DNA of 64,000 nt, from positions 1 through 64,000 of the forward strand of contig MSHB01000002.1 in the NCBI GenBank assembly GCA_001940985.1, written 5' to 3'. Below are positions 1 to 5,914 of the stretch, one piece after another; within the stretch, counting starts at the first letter, position 1; each line of letters begins with the position of its first letter. The DNA is from Mollicutes bacterium Phil14 (GTDB lineage Bacteria > Bacillota_I > Bacilli_A > ML615J-28 > CAG-698). Under the pieces are notes generated by a model. The model saw only the letters and a program-made list of their open reading frames with translations. It was not told the DNA's origin and made no database searches. The position numbers and the translations under genes are program-made.

Positions 1-65
1 ATGCATTTAGATGTAAAATACGCCCGTGGACCAAATTTGAAGATATAATAATTGTAATAAGAGTG

Positions 66-80
66 AAAACGTGGTATAAT
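66..80 (+). promoter_or_regulatory. Extended -10 promoter
   Basis: TATAAT at 75-80 is preceded by TGG, an extended -10 element. It lies about 44 bases before the start of the 115-aa gene at 124. No good -35 box is visible. The stretch upstream (26-40) is repeated before the next gene's promoter at 1411-1425. Confidence 0.55.
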
Positions 81-123
81 GATATAAACTAATTTAGTTT
101 TAAACTCAAGCAGGCGGTTATAT

Positions 124-471
124 ATGAATGAATTAATTAATATTGATGATTACTTTAAAGATTACAATTTGTATTTTGATGCAGATATTAGAAGTATTAG
201 TAAAGAAGGAATTGGTTTAGCAGATGGTATGTTTATAGATTTTGCTACATGTTCTCTGATTTATAATGAATATAATGCTAATAGTATTTTAAACTGCGTA
301 GGAGAAAGAAAAAAAGAAGATTTAGAGTTAGTATTTTATACAAAAGATAAACCAACAATAATAAGATTTAAAAGAAGAAGTTGGTTTATAGAATTTATAA
401 CAAAAACTACTTTTAAAAAATATGATGCACTATCTCAAATAATAATATACAATGGATATAAATTAATTTAA
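124..471 (+). CDS. Hypothetical protein, 115 aa
   Basis: I do not recognise this protein. It is a soluble 115-residue product with no signal peptide or membrane segment. It is acidic in the first half (INIDDYFKDYNLYFDADI) and basic in the second (FKRRSW, residues about 82-87). A weak ribosome site (AGGCGG) precedes the ATG and an extended -10 lies upstream. It stands just before the palindrome array at 491-720 and at the left edge of a repeat-flanked island, so it could belong to the mobile region. A protein binding the neighbouring palindromes is conceivable but nothing in the sequence proves it. Confidence 0.55.
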   Translation: MNELINIDDYFKDYNLYFDADIRSISKEGIGLADGMFIDFATCSLIYNEYNANSILNCVGERKKEDLELVFYTKDKPTIIRFKRRSWFIEFITKTTFKKYDALSQIIIYNGYKLI

Positions 472-490
472 TAAACTAAGAAATGTAAAT

Positions 491-724
491 GAAACATTTT
501 GTTCTAATAGTGTAAAATTTTAAGTAGAACAAAAAGATGCATACGAAACATTTTGTTCTAATAGTGTAAAAGTTAAGTAGAACAAAAAGATGCATATGAA
601 ACATTTTGTTCTGCTAATGGTAAAATAACAAGAACAATAAGTTGCACGTGAAACATTTTGTTCTATAAAAGCCCTAAATGAAACATATCGTTCTAATAAA
701 TGCTCAAATGAAACATTTAGACCG
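491..724 (+). repeat. Array of GAAACATTTTGTTCT repeats forming 34-bp palindromes
   Basis: The 15-mer GAAACATTTTGTTCT begins at 491, 545, 598 and 650, with degenerate copies at 680 and 710. Spacings are 54, 53, 52, 30 and 30. Three of the copies are the right halves of imperfect palindromes of exactly 34 bp (526-559, 579-612, 631-664), with arms AGAACAAAA and TTTTGTTCT around a core like AGATGCATACGAAACA. The 52-53 bp spacing is close to five DNA helical turns. The units between the repeats are also similar, so this is a tandem array and not a CRISPR with unique spacers. One further copy lies at 7353-7387. Probably a protein-binding array (resolvase, repressor or replication protein); the binder is unknown. 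Confidence 0.7.
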
Positions 725-749
725 ATAGATACATTAAAGTAAATCGATA

Positions 750-774
750 AGTCTTCTAGTAAGGCTTTTTTTTT
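750..774 (+). terminator. Terminator-like hairpin in left repeat
   Basis: AGTCTT and AAGGCT form a six-pair stem with one G-U pair, followed by a run of nine T. Equivalent hairpins sit in the related modules at 5618 and 7443. Confidence 0.45.
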
Positions 775-867
775 GCGTTTTATAGGGTATTTTAGTCAAA
801 AAAGGCTAGAATATCCTCTTTTTTTAGTTACTCATGCAACTTTTTGTTCAGTATACCTAGGGAGACT

Positions 868-940
868 GACCACGGACTCGAACGATTGCTTTACGGGATT
901 CGAATGTGAAGTTCTTATGGGACTCGAACCTATAAGAGAT
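868..940 (-). repeat. Three tandem tRNA T-arm-like 24-nt units, left copy
   Basis: Read on the minus strand, three units with a period near 24 nt contain GGTTCGAGTCCCATA, ATTCGAATCCCGTAA and CGTTCGAGTCCGTGG. These resemble the T-arm of a tRNA (GTTCGANTCC). No acceptor stem, anticodon arm or CCA completes a tRNA. The matching copy is at 7566-7630. They may be relics of successive integrations into a tRNA 3' end. Confidence 0.5.
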
Positions 941-1019
941 AGTGGTGAAAAAAAAGCATCATATTTTTAATTGCTAGCAAAAATTTATAATTTAAATAAC
1001 TCATCCATATAAGGCACAA

Positions 1020-1145
1020 GGAACAATAGGAACAGTTATTTTCTATTAATTAAAATTTATTACTTATATACCTATATATAGTATATATACGTATATACGC
1101 GCATAGTGAATAATAGAAAAATGAGTTCCACTGTTCCATTGTTCC
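1020..1145. repeat. Imperfect inverted repeat around an AT alternating tract
   Basis: The 5' arm begins GGAACAATAGGAACAGT (1020-1036) and the 3' arm is ACTGTTCCATTGTTCC (1130-1145), its near reverse complement. A second inner pair is TATTTTCTATTA and TAATAGAAAAATGA. The centre (about 1074-1104) is an alternating TATA/TACG/CGCG tract. The whole could extrude as a long hairpin. It may be a small non-autonomous element or a binding site. Confidence 0.5.
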
Positions 1146-1410
1146 ACAGCTTGTGTGTTATTATAATATTGCTTGATGTAGGATAAATAAACATAAATAT
1201 AAAACTTTTTTTAGAAAAGAAAATATAAATAGTTTATATATTAGACTATTTTATCCATCACTATTTACAGCAATTAATATAATATTTGTGGATTAAATAA
1301 GTATCACCGCATATTGAGGTCCAAGCATATTTCAGCACGCATTTTAAGGGCTGTAGCAGATTTTTATTTTTAAAGAGGGTAAAGATAGAGGCCCTCATAG
1401 TTATGACGGT

Positions 1411-1425
1411 GTGGACCAAATTTGA
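1411..1425 (+). repeat. Direct repeat GTGGACCAAATTTGA
   Basis: The same 15 bases occur at 26-40, with further similarity on both sides (GATAT and GAGTAT following). Each copy lies upstream of an extended -10 promoter within AAAAYGTGGTATAAT. This looks like a duplicated promoter-upstream segment. Confidence 0.55.
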
Positions 1426-1498
1426 GAGTATTAATAAAAAAATGTAGAAAATATAGATATTAAAAAAGTCATAATTGCTGGTATAAATAAAGAAAATG

Positions 1499-1507
1499 TG
1501 GTATAAT
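1499..1507 (+). promoter_or_regulatory. Extended -10 promoter of AlbA_2-type gene
   Basis: TGG followed by TATAAT (1502-1507). The position puts transcription start near 1514, which excludes an upstream start at 1496 for the next gene and supports translation from 1565. Confidence 0.55.
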
Positions 1508-1564
1508 TTTAGCATAGAAATATATTATAATAGGTATAATAAAATGAGAAAGGAAGGAACTAAT

Positions 1565-2890
1565 ATGGAATTTTCTGAAACACATGATGTTGAATTAAAA
1601 GGTGTTTTAAATGAGAAAGTTGAGAAAGAAATCGTTGCTTTTTTAAACACTAATAATGGTACAATTTATGTTGGTGTTGAAAATGATGGTAATGTTGTAG
1701 GAATTCCAACAAGTAAATTAGATGAAACAATGAAAAAGATATCTGATATAATTACTGATAAAATTCTTCCTAATCCTCAAGAGTTTGTTACTACATCAGC
1801 ATTTATGGATAATGGAAAATGGATCATAAAGATTGATGTATTAAAAGGAAATTCATTATACTACATTAAAAAATATGGTAGAAGTGCTACAGGTTGTTAT
1901 ATGAGAATAGGAACAACCGCTAAATCAATGACTGAAGAACAAATTGCAAATTATTTTAATAGATATATGACTAAAAACAATAAAATTATCGATATTGAAT
2001 CTAGAGAACAAAACTTAAAATTTCAATATTTAAAAATGCTGTATACTGAGAAAGGTTTATCAGTAAATGATGAAACTTTTGAAAATAATTTAAAATTACT
2101 AACTAAGGATAATAAATATAATATCCAAGCAAACTTATTAGCAGATGAAAATGATACTTCTATAAAAGTAGTTGTTTTTGATGGACATACAAAAGCTAGC
2201 AATATTAAATACCGCAATGAATATGGATACAAATGCTTAATTATTGCTATGAAGCAAGCATATGATTATTGTGTTGATGTTATTAATACAACAAAAACGA
2301 TTTTTGAAAATGGTATTAGAAAAGATATAAGATTATTTGATACGGATGCATTTAGAGAAAGTTGGTATAATGCTTGTTTACATAATGATTGGATGGATGG
2401 AACTCCACCTGCCGTATATATTTTTGATGACCATTTAGAAATTGTTTCAACAGGTGGTTTAGCAGGAGGCTTAACAAAACAAGATTTCTTTAGTGGAATC
2501 AGTAGACCAGTTAATGAAGTTCTAGCAAGAATATTCATTCAACTTGGGCTAATTGAACAAACAGGACATGGTGTATCATTAATAGTTGATAAGTATAATA
2601 AGGATGTATTTGAATTTTTAGATAATTTCATAAAGGTGAAAATACCATTTGCATATAATATTGGAGAAGAAATTCAAAATGTCCCCCAAAATGTCCCCCA
2701 AAATGTCCCCCAAAAATCAGATTTGGATATTATTATTGAGATCATTAGTAATAATCCAAATGCGACAAAAGAAGAAATGGCTAAAGCAATCGGTAAAACA
2801 ACAAAAACAGTACAAAGAATTATTAAAGAATCACAGTGTATTGTATATGTAGGGACAAGTAAGAATGGTTATTGGGAAATTAAAAAATAA
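1565..2890 (+). CDS. AlbA_2/Schlafen-like ATP-binding predicted transcriptional regulator
   Basis: A 441-aa protein of the divergent-AAA_4 (AlbA_2) group, usually annotated as a predicted transcriptional regulator. Residues about 1-130 form the AlbA_2 domain (ETHDVELKGVLNEK, then NTNNGTIYVGVENDG). Residues about 270-370 resemble the HATPase_c_4 region (RIFIQLGLIEQTGHGVSLI). A linker with three NVPQ repeats (residues about 372-383) leads to a C-terminal helix-turn-helix (NATKEEMAKAIGKTTKTVQRIIKE). I chose the ATG at 1565 because AAGGAAGGA precedes it and the promoter overlaps the longer reading. The protein lies alone in the accessory island between repeats and a recombinase. The family is common in mobile and defence regions; a nucleic-acid-directed role is likely, the target is unknown. 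Confidence 0.8.
   Translation: MEFSETHDVELKGVLNEKVEKEIVAFLNTNNGTIYVGVENDGNVVGIPTSKLDETMKKISDIITDKILPNPQEFVTTSAFMDNGKWIIKIDVLKGNSLYYIKKYGRSATGCYMRIGTTAKSMTEEQIANYFNRYMTKNNKIIDIESREQNLKFQYLKMLYTEKGLSVNDETFENNLKLLTKDNKYNIQANLLADENDTSIKVVVFDGHTKASNIKYRNEYGYKCLIIAMKQAYDYCVDVINTTKTIFENGIRKDIRLFDTDAFRESWYNACLHNDWMDGTPPAVYIFDDHLEIVSTGGLAGGLTKQDFFSGISRPVNEVLARIFIQLGLIEQTGHGVSLIVDKYNKDVFEFLDNFIKVKIPFAYNIGEEIQNVPQNVPQNVPQKSDLDIIIEIISNNPNATKEEMAKAIGKTTKTVQRIIKESQCIVYVGTSKNGYWEIKK
2678..2713 (+). repeat. Three 12-bp in-frame tandem repeats
   Basis: AATGTCCCCCAA occurs three times in direct tandem and encodes NVPQ x3 in the linker of the AlbA_2-type protein. Copy number changes by slippage would stay in frame and change linker length. 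Each unit also carries a run of five C, a possible frameshift hot spot. Confidence 0.85.
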
Positions 2891-2899
2891 CAAATATAC

Positions 2900-2932
2900 G
2901 CATCAAGGCATAATGCTTTGGTGCTTTTTTTA
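2900..2932 (+). terminator. Intrinsic terminator
   Basis: Arms GCATCAAGGCAT and ATGCTTTGGTGC pair over twelve positions, with two G-U or mismatch positions, and are followed by seven T. It ends the AlbA_2-type gene. Confidence 0.75.
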
Positions 2933-3040
2933 TATAGAAATCAAATTCTAATAGCAAGGTAAATGGCAATGTAAATTAAAAGGTAAAAGTAATGATAGAG
3001 TAACTATTTATGAAAAAAATAACACCTATTTTACTAGATG

Positions 3041-3631
3041 TCATTTATACATTTTAGAATATTTTAGAAATGTTCCACGTGTCATATTTAGTAGTTTTGC
3101 TGCATCAACATTTGTTATTTCCTTATTATGAAACCTTCTAACAACTTCTTCAAAGTTATCAGGTAGGTTATATTTTGGACGTCCCATATGAACACCATTT
3201 GCTTTAGCAATCCTAATTCCTTCAGCTTGACGTTGCCTAATATTTTCTCTTTCGTTTTGCGCCACAAAACTTAAAATTTGTAGCACAATATCAGATATAA
3301 ATTTGCCAACTAGGTTCTTGCCTTCAACCCTAGTATCAAGAAGTGGAAAGTCAATAACAAATATATCAGCATCAATAACCTTTGTTATATCTTGCCATTC
3401 ATTAATAATCATATCATAATTACGACCTAACCTATCAATAGACTTGATGATAACTAGATCACCTTGTTTTAGTTTAGACTTTAAGATTTTATAACTAGTT
3501 CTAACAAAGTCCTTTCCACTTTGCTTATCAACAAAAATAACATCATCCGTTAATCCTAGTTTATACATTTCTTCCATTTGTCTTGCGATATTTTGTGTTT
3601 GTGTTGATACTCTTACATAACCATATTTCAT
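3041..3631 (-). CDS. Serine recombinase (resolvase/invertase family)
   Basis: A 196-aa small serine recombinase. The catalytic serine is Ser9 in YGYVRVSTQTQN; the conserved arginine segment is SIDRLGRNY (residues about 65-73), and the E-helix region holds NERENIRQRQAEGI. The C-terminal part (EEVVRRFHNKEITNVDAAKLLNMTRGTFLKYSK) is the helix-turn-helix that binds the crossover site. Length is typical for Tn3-resolvase/Hin-type enzymes (180-200 aa). AGGAGG lies just before the ATG on the minus strand. It is transcribed against its neighbours. The palindrome array near 500-700 could be its recombination site, but this is inference. No transposase is seen. Confidence 0.92.
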   Translation of the reverse strand: MKYGYVRVSTQTQNIARQMEEMYKLGLTDDVIFVDKQSGKDFVRTSYKILKSKLKQGDLVIIKSIDRLGRNYDMIINEWQDITKVIDADIFVIDFPLLDTRVEGKNLVGKFISDIVLQILSFVAQNERENIRQRQAEGIRIAKANGVHMGRPKYNLPDNFEEVVRRFHNKEITNVDAAKLLNMTRGTFLKYSKMYK

Positions 3632-3739
3632 ATATTGCCTCCTATGAATAAGACCATTATAACAAAATATCCCTTCATTTGTTTTGTTTTAAAAAGTCAC
3701 CCATTCCTGGATGACAATAATGCTATGGTTTGTAAAGGT

Positions 3740-4161
3740 ATGAATTTAGGAAATAATATTAAAAGTTTAAGAACAGCAAAGAAAATGACTTAAGAGGAAT
3801 TAGCTGATTTATTAGGTACAACATCAAAGTCTGTATCAAGAATGGATATCATTCAGTATCGACTATTTTTAATAATATTGAATTAGCAAAATTAGAAATA
3901 AAAACAACTAATAAAGAAGATACTGTTATTAATTGTTTTAATAATATTTTAAGAGCAGTAGATTATATTATTAATTTTAAGCCTCATATTATTAAAACTC
4001 CATTTATGAATCAGATTGAATGCACTGATATTTGTGGTTACTCATCTGTATTAAGAGATTTGAAAAATAATATTTTAAAAGAATTGATTGATAATATTTT
4101 TAAACAATATAATAGTTTGGAAATTTATCAGGATATTTTGGGCAAAGTAAATGAAATGTAA
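3740..4161 (+). pseudogene. Decayed XRE-type repressor gene
   Basis: The reading from the ATG at 3740 gives MNLGNNIKSLRTAKKMT, then TAA (3791-3793) where the family has CAA for Gln, then EELADLLGTTSKSVSR. The frame then changes near 3839-3843 and continues as NGYHSVSTIFNNIELAKLEIKTTNKE for about 100 codons to a TAA at 4159-4161. Joined, SVSR(WE)NGYHS matches the recognition helix end of Cro/C1-type HTH proteins. One premature stop and one small deletion therefore disable the gene. The C-terminal part has no recognisable domain. It lies between the recombinase and the Fic gene and may be the old repressor of the island. Confidence 0.75.
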
Positions 4162-4445
4162 AAGATATTAAATAATACCACAAATTATTTAAACTAAACA
4201 CAACAAATCTTTTAAGCAAAATGCTTTACATTTAATTATTAATAATGTATAAAGTGATTTAACATTTCCAATAAATAAATCTAAAAAAATTTTCTGCAGG
4301 TAAGAAAATTAATGTATATCAAAAATTAAATAAATTCTTTAAAAATAAAGCAGAGAACATATAAAGAAAAATAAGGAACGAATAAGGAACGAAATTATTG
4401 GTTTTTGTTCTTTATTTTGGTATAATATATGTGGAGATGATAAGT
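4162..4445. other. AT-rich intergenic stretch
   Basis: No gene seen. A short direct repeat, AAGGAACGAA, occurs twice near 4373-4393 just upstream of the Fic promoter; GTTCTTTATT at about 4407-4416 is partly complementary to it and might form an operator hairpin. Confidence 0.4.
4418..4426 (+). promoter_or_regulatory. -10 promoter element of the Fic gene
   Basis: TATAAT at 4421-4426 preceded by TGG, 20 bases upstream of the chosen ATG at 4446. This placement makes the longer reading from 4398 untenable. Confidence 0.55.
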
Positions 4446-5552
4446 ATGAAATTAGAGTTTAAATATACAAATGAACTTGTTAGTTATTTATTAAATATTG
4501 AAAGATATAAGACGGCTTTAGAATATTTATATTTACCAACTAGAACAAAACATAAATTAATGTATGATGCAAAACTTAAAAAAACACATTTTTCTACAAG
4601 CATAGAAGGAAATGTATTATCTTTAAAACAAGTTGAAAATGTAATTAATCAAAAGAATCAAAGCAATAAACTATCTGCTGAAGTAGAAGTGCAAAATTAC
4701 TGGGATGCATTATCTTTTTTAGAAGAAGAAAAAACTAAAAATACACCTTTATCAAAAGAATTAATACTTCAATTACATGATATTATTGAAAAAAATGGAA
4801 AACTAAAAAGAATTGAATTTAGAAGCCCTACTCCTCCAGGGGTTTTGTTTGCTGTATACGATGATAAAACTAAACGTGCAGAATATATTCCACCAGAATG
4901 GCGTGATGTCGAACCTTTAATTGATGAGCTTGTCACTTGGTATTATAATAATCAGAATTTACCTGCTCCAATTTTAGCTGCTATAACTAGTTATGCATTT
5001 GTAAGTATTCATCCATTTACTAATGGTAATGGACGTACATCAAGAGCTATTGCTACATATATTCTAATGATTAAAGATTATGATTTTAAAGGCTTTAACT
5101 CTTTTGAGGAATATTATATGAGCGATCTTGATGGATATTATAATTCATTACAAATGGGACTGCCTGCATTATTTTATGATGGAAGAGAGAATCCACCACA
5201 TTTAGAAATTTGGCTTGAATATTTTTGTAAAATTATGTCTTTAAATTCAGAAAATATATATTATCAAGCTAAGGAAGCATCAAATAAAGATACAAGTAAT
5301 GTGTTAAATGGATTGTCAAAAAAAGATTTGGTATTGATAAGATATTGTTTAGAAAATAATGTAACAATATTGAAAAACAAAGAATTAGCATCTTTATTTG
5401 GTGTAACTTCAAGAGCTATTTCCAAATGGATGGTAGAATGGGTTAATAAGGGAATACTAATACCTAATGGTGGAATAACTAGAATAACTAGTTATAAATT
5501 ATCTGATAAATATGCTAGTTTAAAAGTGTCGGATATTGGGTTTACTGATTAA
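4446..5552 (+). CDS. Fic domain protein (AMP transferase family)
   Basis: A 368-aa Fic protein. Such enzymes transfer AMP (or related groups) from a nucleotide to hydroxyl side chains of target proteins. The core motif is HPFTNGNGRTSRA (residues about 197-209); the family consensus HPFx(D/E)GNGR has an acidic residue where this one has Asn. STSIEGN near residue 50 matches the N-terminal inhibitory motif (S/T)xxxE(G/N) of class II Fic proteins. The C-terminal 90 residues look like a winged helix (LRNKELASLFGVTSRAISKWM-like segment). GGAG lies nine bases before the ATG at 4446. It stands alone downstream of a broken repressor gene. Targets are unknown; the Asp/Glu-to-Asn change may lower metal binding and AMPylation. 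Confidence 0.88.
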   Translation: MKLEFKYTNELVSYLLNIERYKTALEYLYLPTRTKHKLMYDAKLKKTHFSTSIEGNVLSLKQVENVINQKNQSNKLSAEVEVQNYWDALSFLEEEKTKNTPLSKELILQLHDIIEKNGKLKRIEFRSPTPPGVLFAVYDDKTKRAEYIPPEWRDVEPLIDELVTWYYNNQNLPAPILAAITSYAFVSIHPFTNGNGRTSRAIATYILMIKDYDFKGFNSFEEYYMSDLDGYYNSLQMGLPALFYDGRENPPHLEIWLEYFCKIMSLNSENIYYQAKEASNKDTSNVLNGLSKKDLVLIRYCLENNVTILKNKELASLFGVTSRAISKWMVEWVNKGILIPNGGITRITSYKLSDKYASLKVSDIGFTD

Positions 5553-5580
5553 ATAATAAATGTGTTAATATTTGTGTTAT

Positions 5581-5602
5581 TCTGGTCCCGTCACCTGCAC
5601 CA
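5581..5602 (+). pseudogene. tRNA 3'-end fragment
   Basis: GGTCCCGTCACCTGCACCA has the form of a tRNA 3' T-stem half, a seven-base acceptor strand (CACCTGC), discriminator A and CCA. No matching 5' acceptor strand (GCAGGTG) or cloverleaf lies upstream, where the Fic gene ends. It best resembles tRNA-Leu or tRNA-Gly tails of Bacillota. A lone tRNA tail followed by a hairpin is the usual mark of an attachment site left by integration. Confidence 0.55.
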
Positions 5603-5617
5603 TTTTTTGAAATCTGT

Positions 5618-5653
5618 AGGTCTTCTGAAAAGAAGATCTATTTTTTATTTTTA
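5618..5653 (+). terminator. Terminator hairpin after tRNA tail
   Basis: AGGTCTTCT and AGAAGATCT pair over nine positions (one G-U) around GAAA, followed by ATTTTTTATTTTT. The element is related to the hairpins at 750 and 7443, which are followed by the same GGTATTTT...TCAAAAAA sequence. Confidence 0.75.
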
Positions 5654-5814
5654 TATGGTATTTTAATCAAAAAAATATTATTTGAATAGAAATTAAATAC
5701 TTAACTTAATAGATATCACAAATATCTTAAATAAAATTCCACAAATTACTTAAATCATTTTAAAAAACAACTGAAATAAAGACAAAATAGATAATAAAGC
5801 TGATTGATTTAAAT

Positions 5815-5889
5815 AAAAAAGTGCGAATTATGTCTAAAACTGCCTACAAAAAAGTGCGCAAATAACTTGAAACTCATTATAAAAAAGTG
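5815..5889 (+). promoter_or_regulatory. Three AAAAAAGTG repeats at exact 33-bp intervals
   Basis: AAAAAAGTGCG at 5815 and 5848 and AAAAAAGTGTA at 5881 are spaced 33 bp and 33 bp. The last copy is 26 bases before the ATPase start. The exact phasing suggests operator sites or a duplicated promoter segment. Confidence 0.55.
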
Positions 5890-5914
5890 TATAACATAAG
5901 CAGAGGTGATTACT

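Larger units (their letters stand above)
731..955. repeat. Flanking repeat, left copy
   Basis: This block aligns by eye with 7423-7645. Shared landmarks in the same order are ACATTAAAGTAAATC, an AGTCTT hairpin, TATAGGGTATTTT, AAAAAAGGCTAGAATATCC, TGCAACTTTTTGTTCAG, TATACCTAGGGAGAC and three 24-nt units containing GGGATTCGAA or GGACTCGAA. The block follows palindromic repeats in both places. Together they bracket about 6.5 kb carrying a serine recombinase, so they may be ends of an integrated element or hot-spot remnants. Confidence 0.7.
472..1564. other. Gene-free stretch rich in repeats
   Basis: About 1.1 kb without a believable gene. It contains the palindrome array (491-724), a terminator-like hairpin (750-774), tRNA T-arm-like units (868-940), an inverted repeat around an alternating purine-pyrimidine tract (1020-1145) and the promoter of the gene at 1565. 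The short open frames at 773-970 (+) and 1261-1515 (-) lack ribosome sites and cross repeats, so I do not call them. Confidence 0.6.
5553..5914. other. Intergenic stretch with tRNA-tail module and periodic repeats
   Basis: No gene. It holds a tRNA 3'-end-like fragment (5581-5602), a terminator-like hairpin (5618-5653), a copy of the module TATGGTATTTTAATCAAAAAA and three AAAAAAGTG repeats with 33-bp spacing (5815-5889) before the ATPase gene. Confidence 0.6.

Noticed and set aside
491..724. CRISPR array
   Set aside because: The sequences between repeats are themselves repeated, repeats are 15 bp, and no cas genes are present.
868..940. Complete tRNA gene
   Set aside because: T-arm-like units are present but no acceptor stem, D-arm or anticodon arm can be formed around them. 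I found no complete tRNA anywhere in the window.
773..970. 65-aa open frame
   Set aside because: It lies across the flanking repeat with tRNA-like units, has no ribosome site and its homologous copy near 7480-7650 is not open in the same way.
1261..1515. 84-aa minus-strand open frame
   Set aside because: No ribosome site, low-complexity AT-rich composition, and it crosses the promoter region of the next gene.
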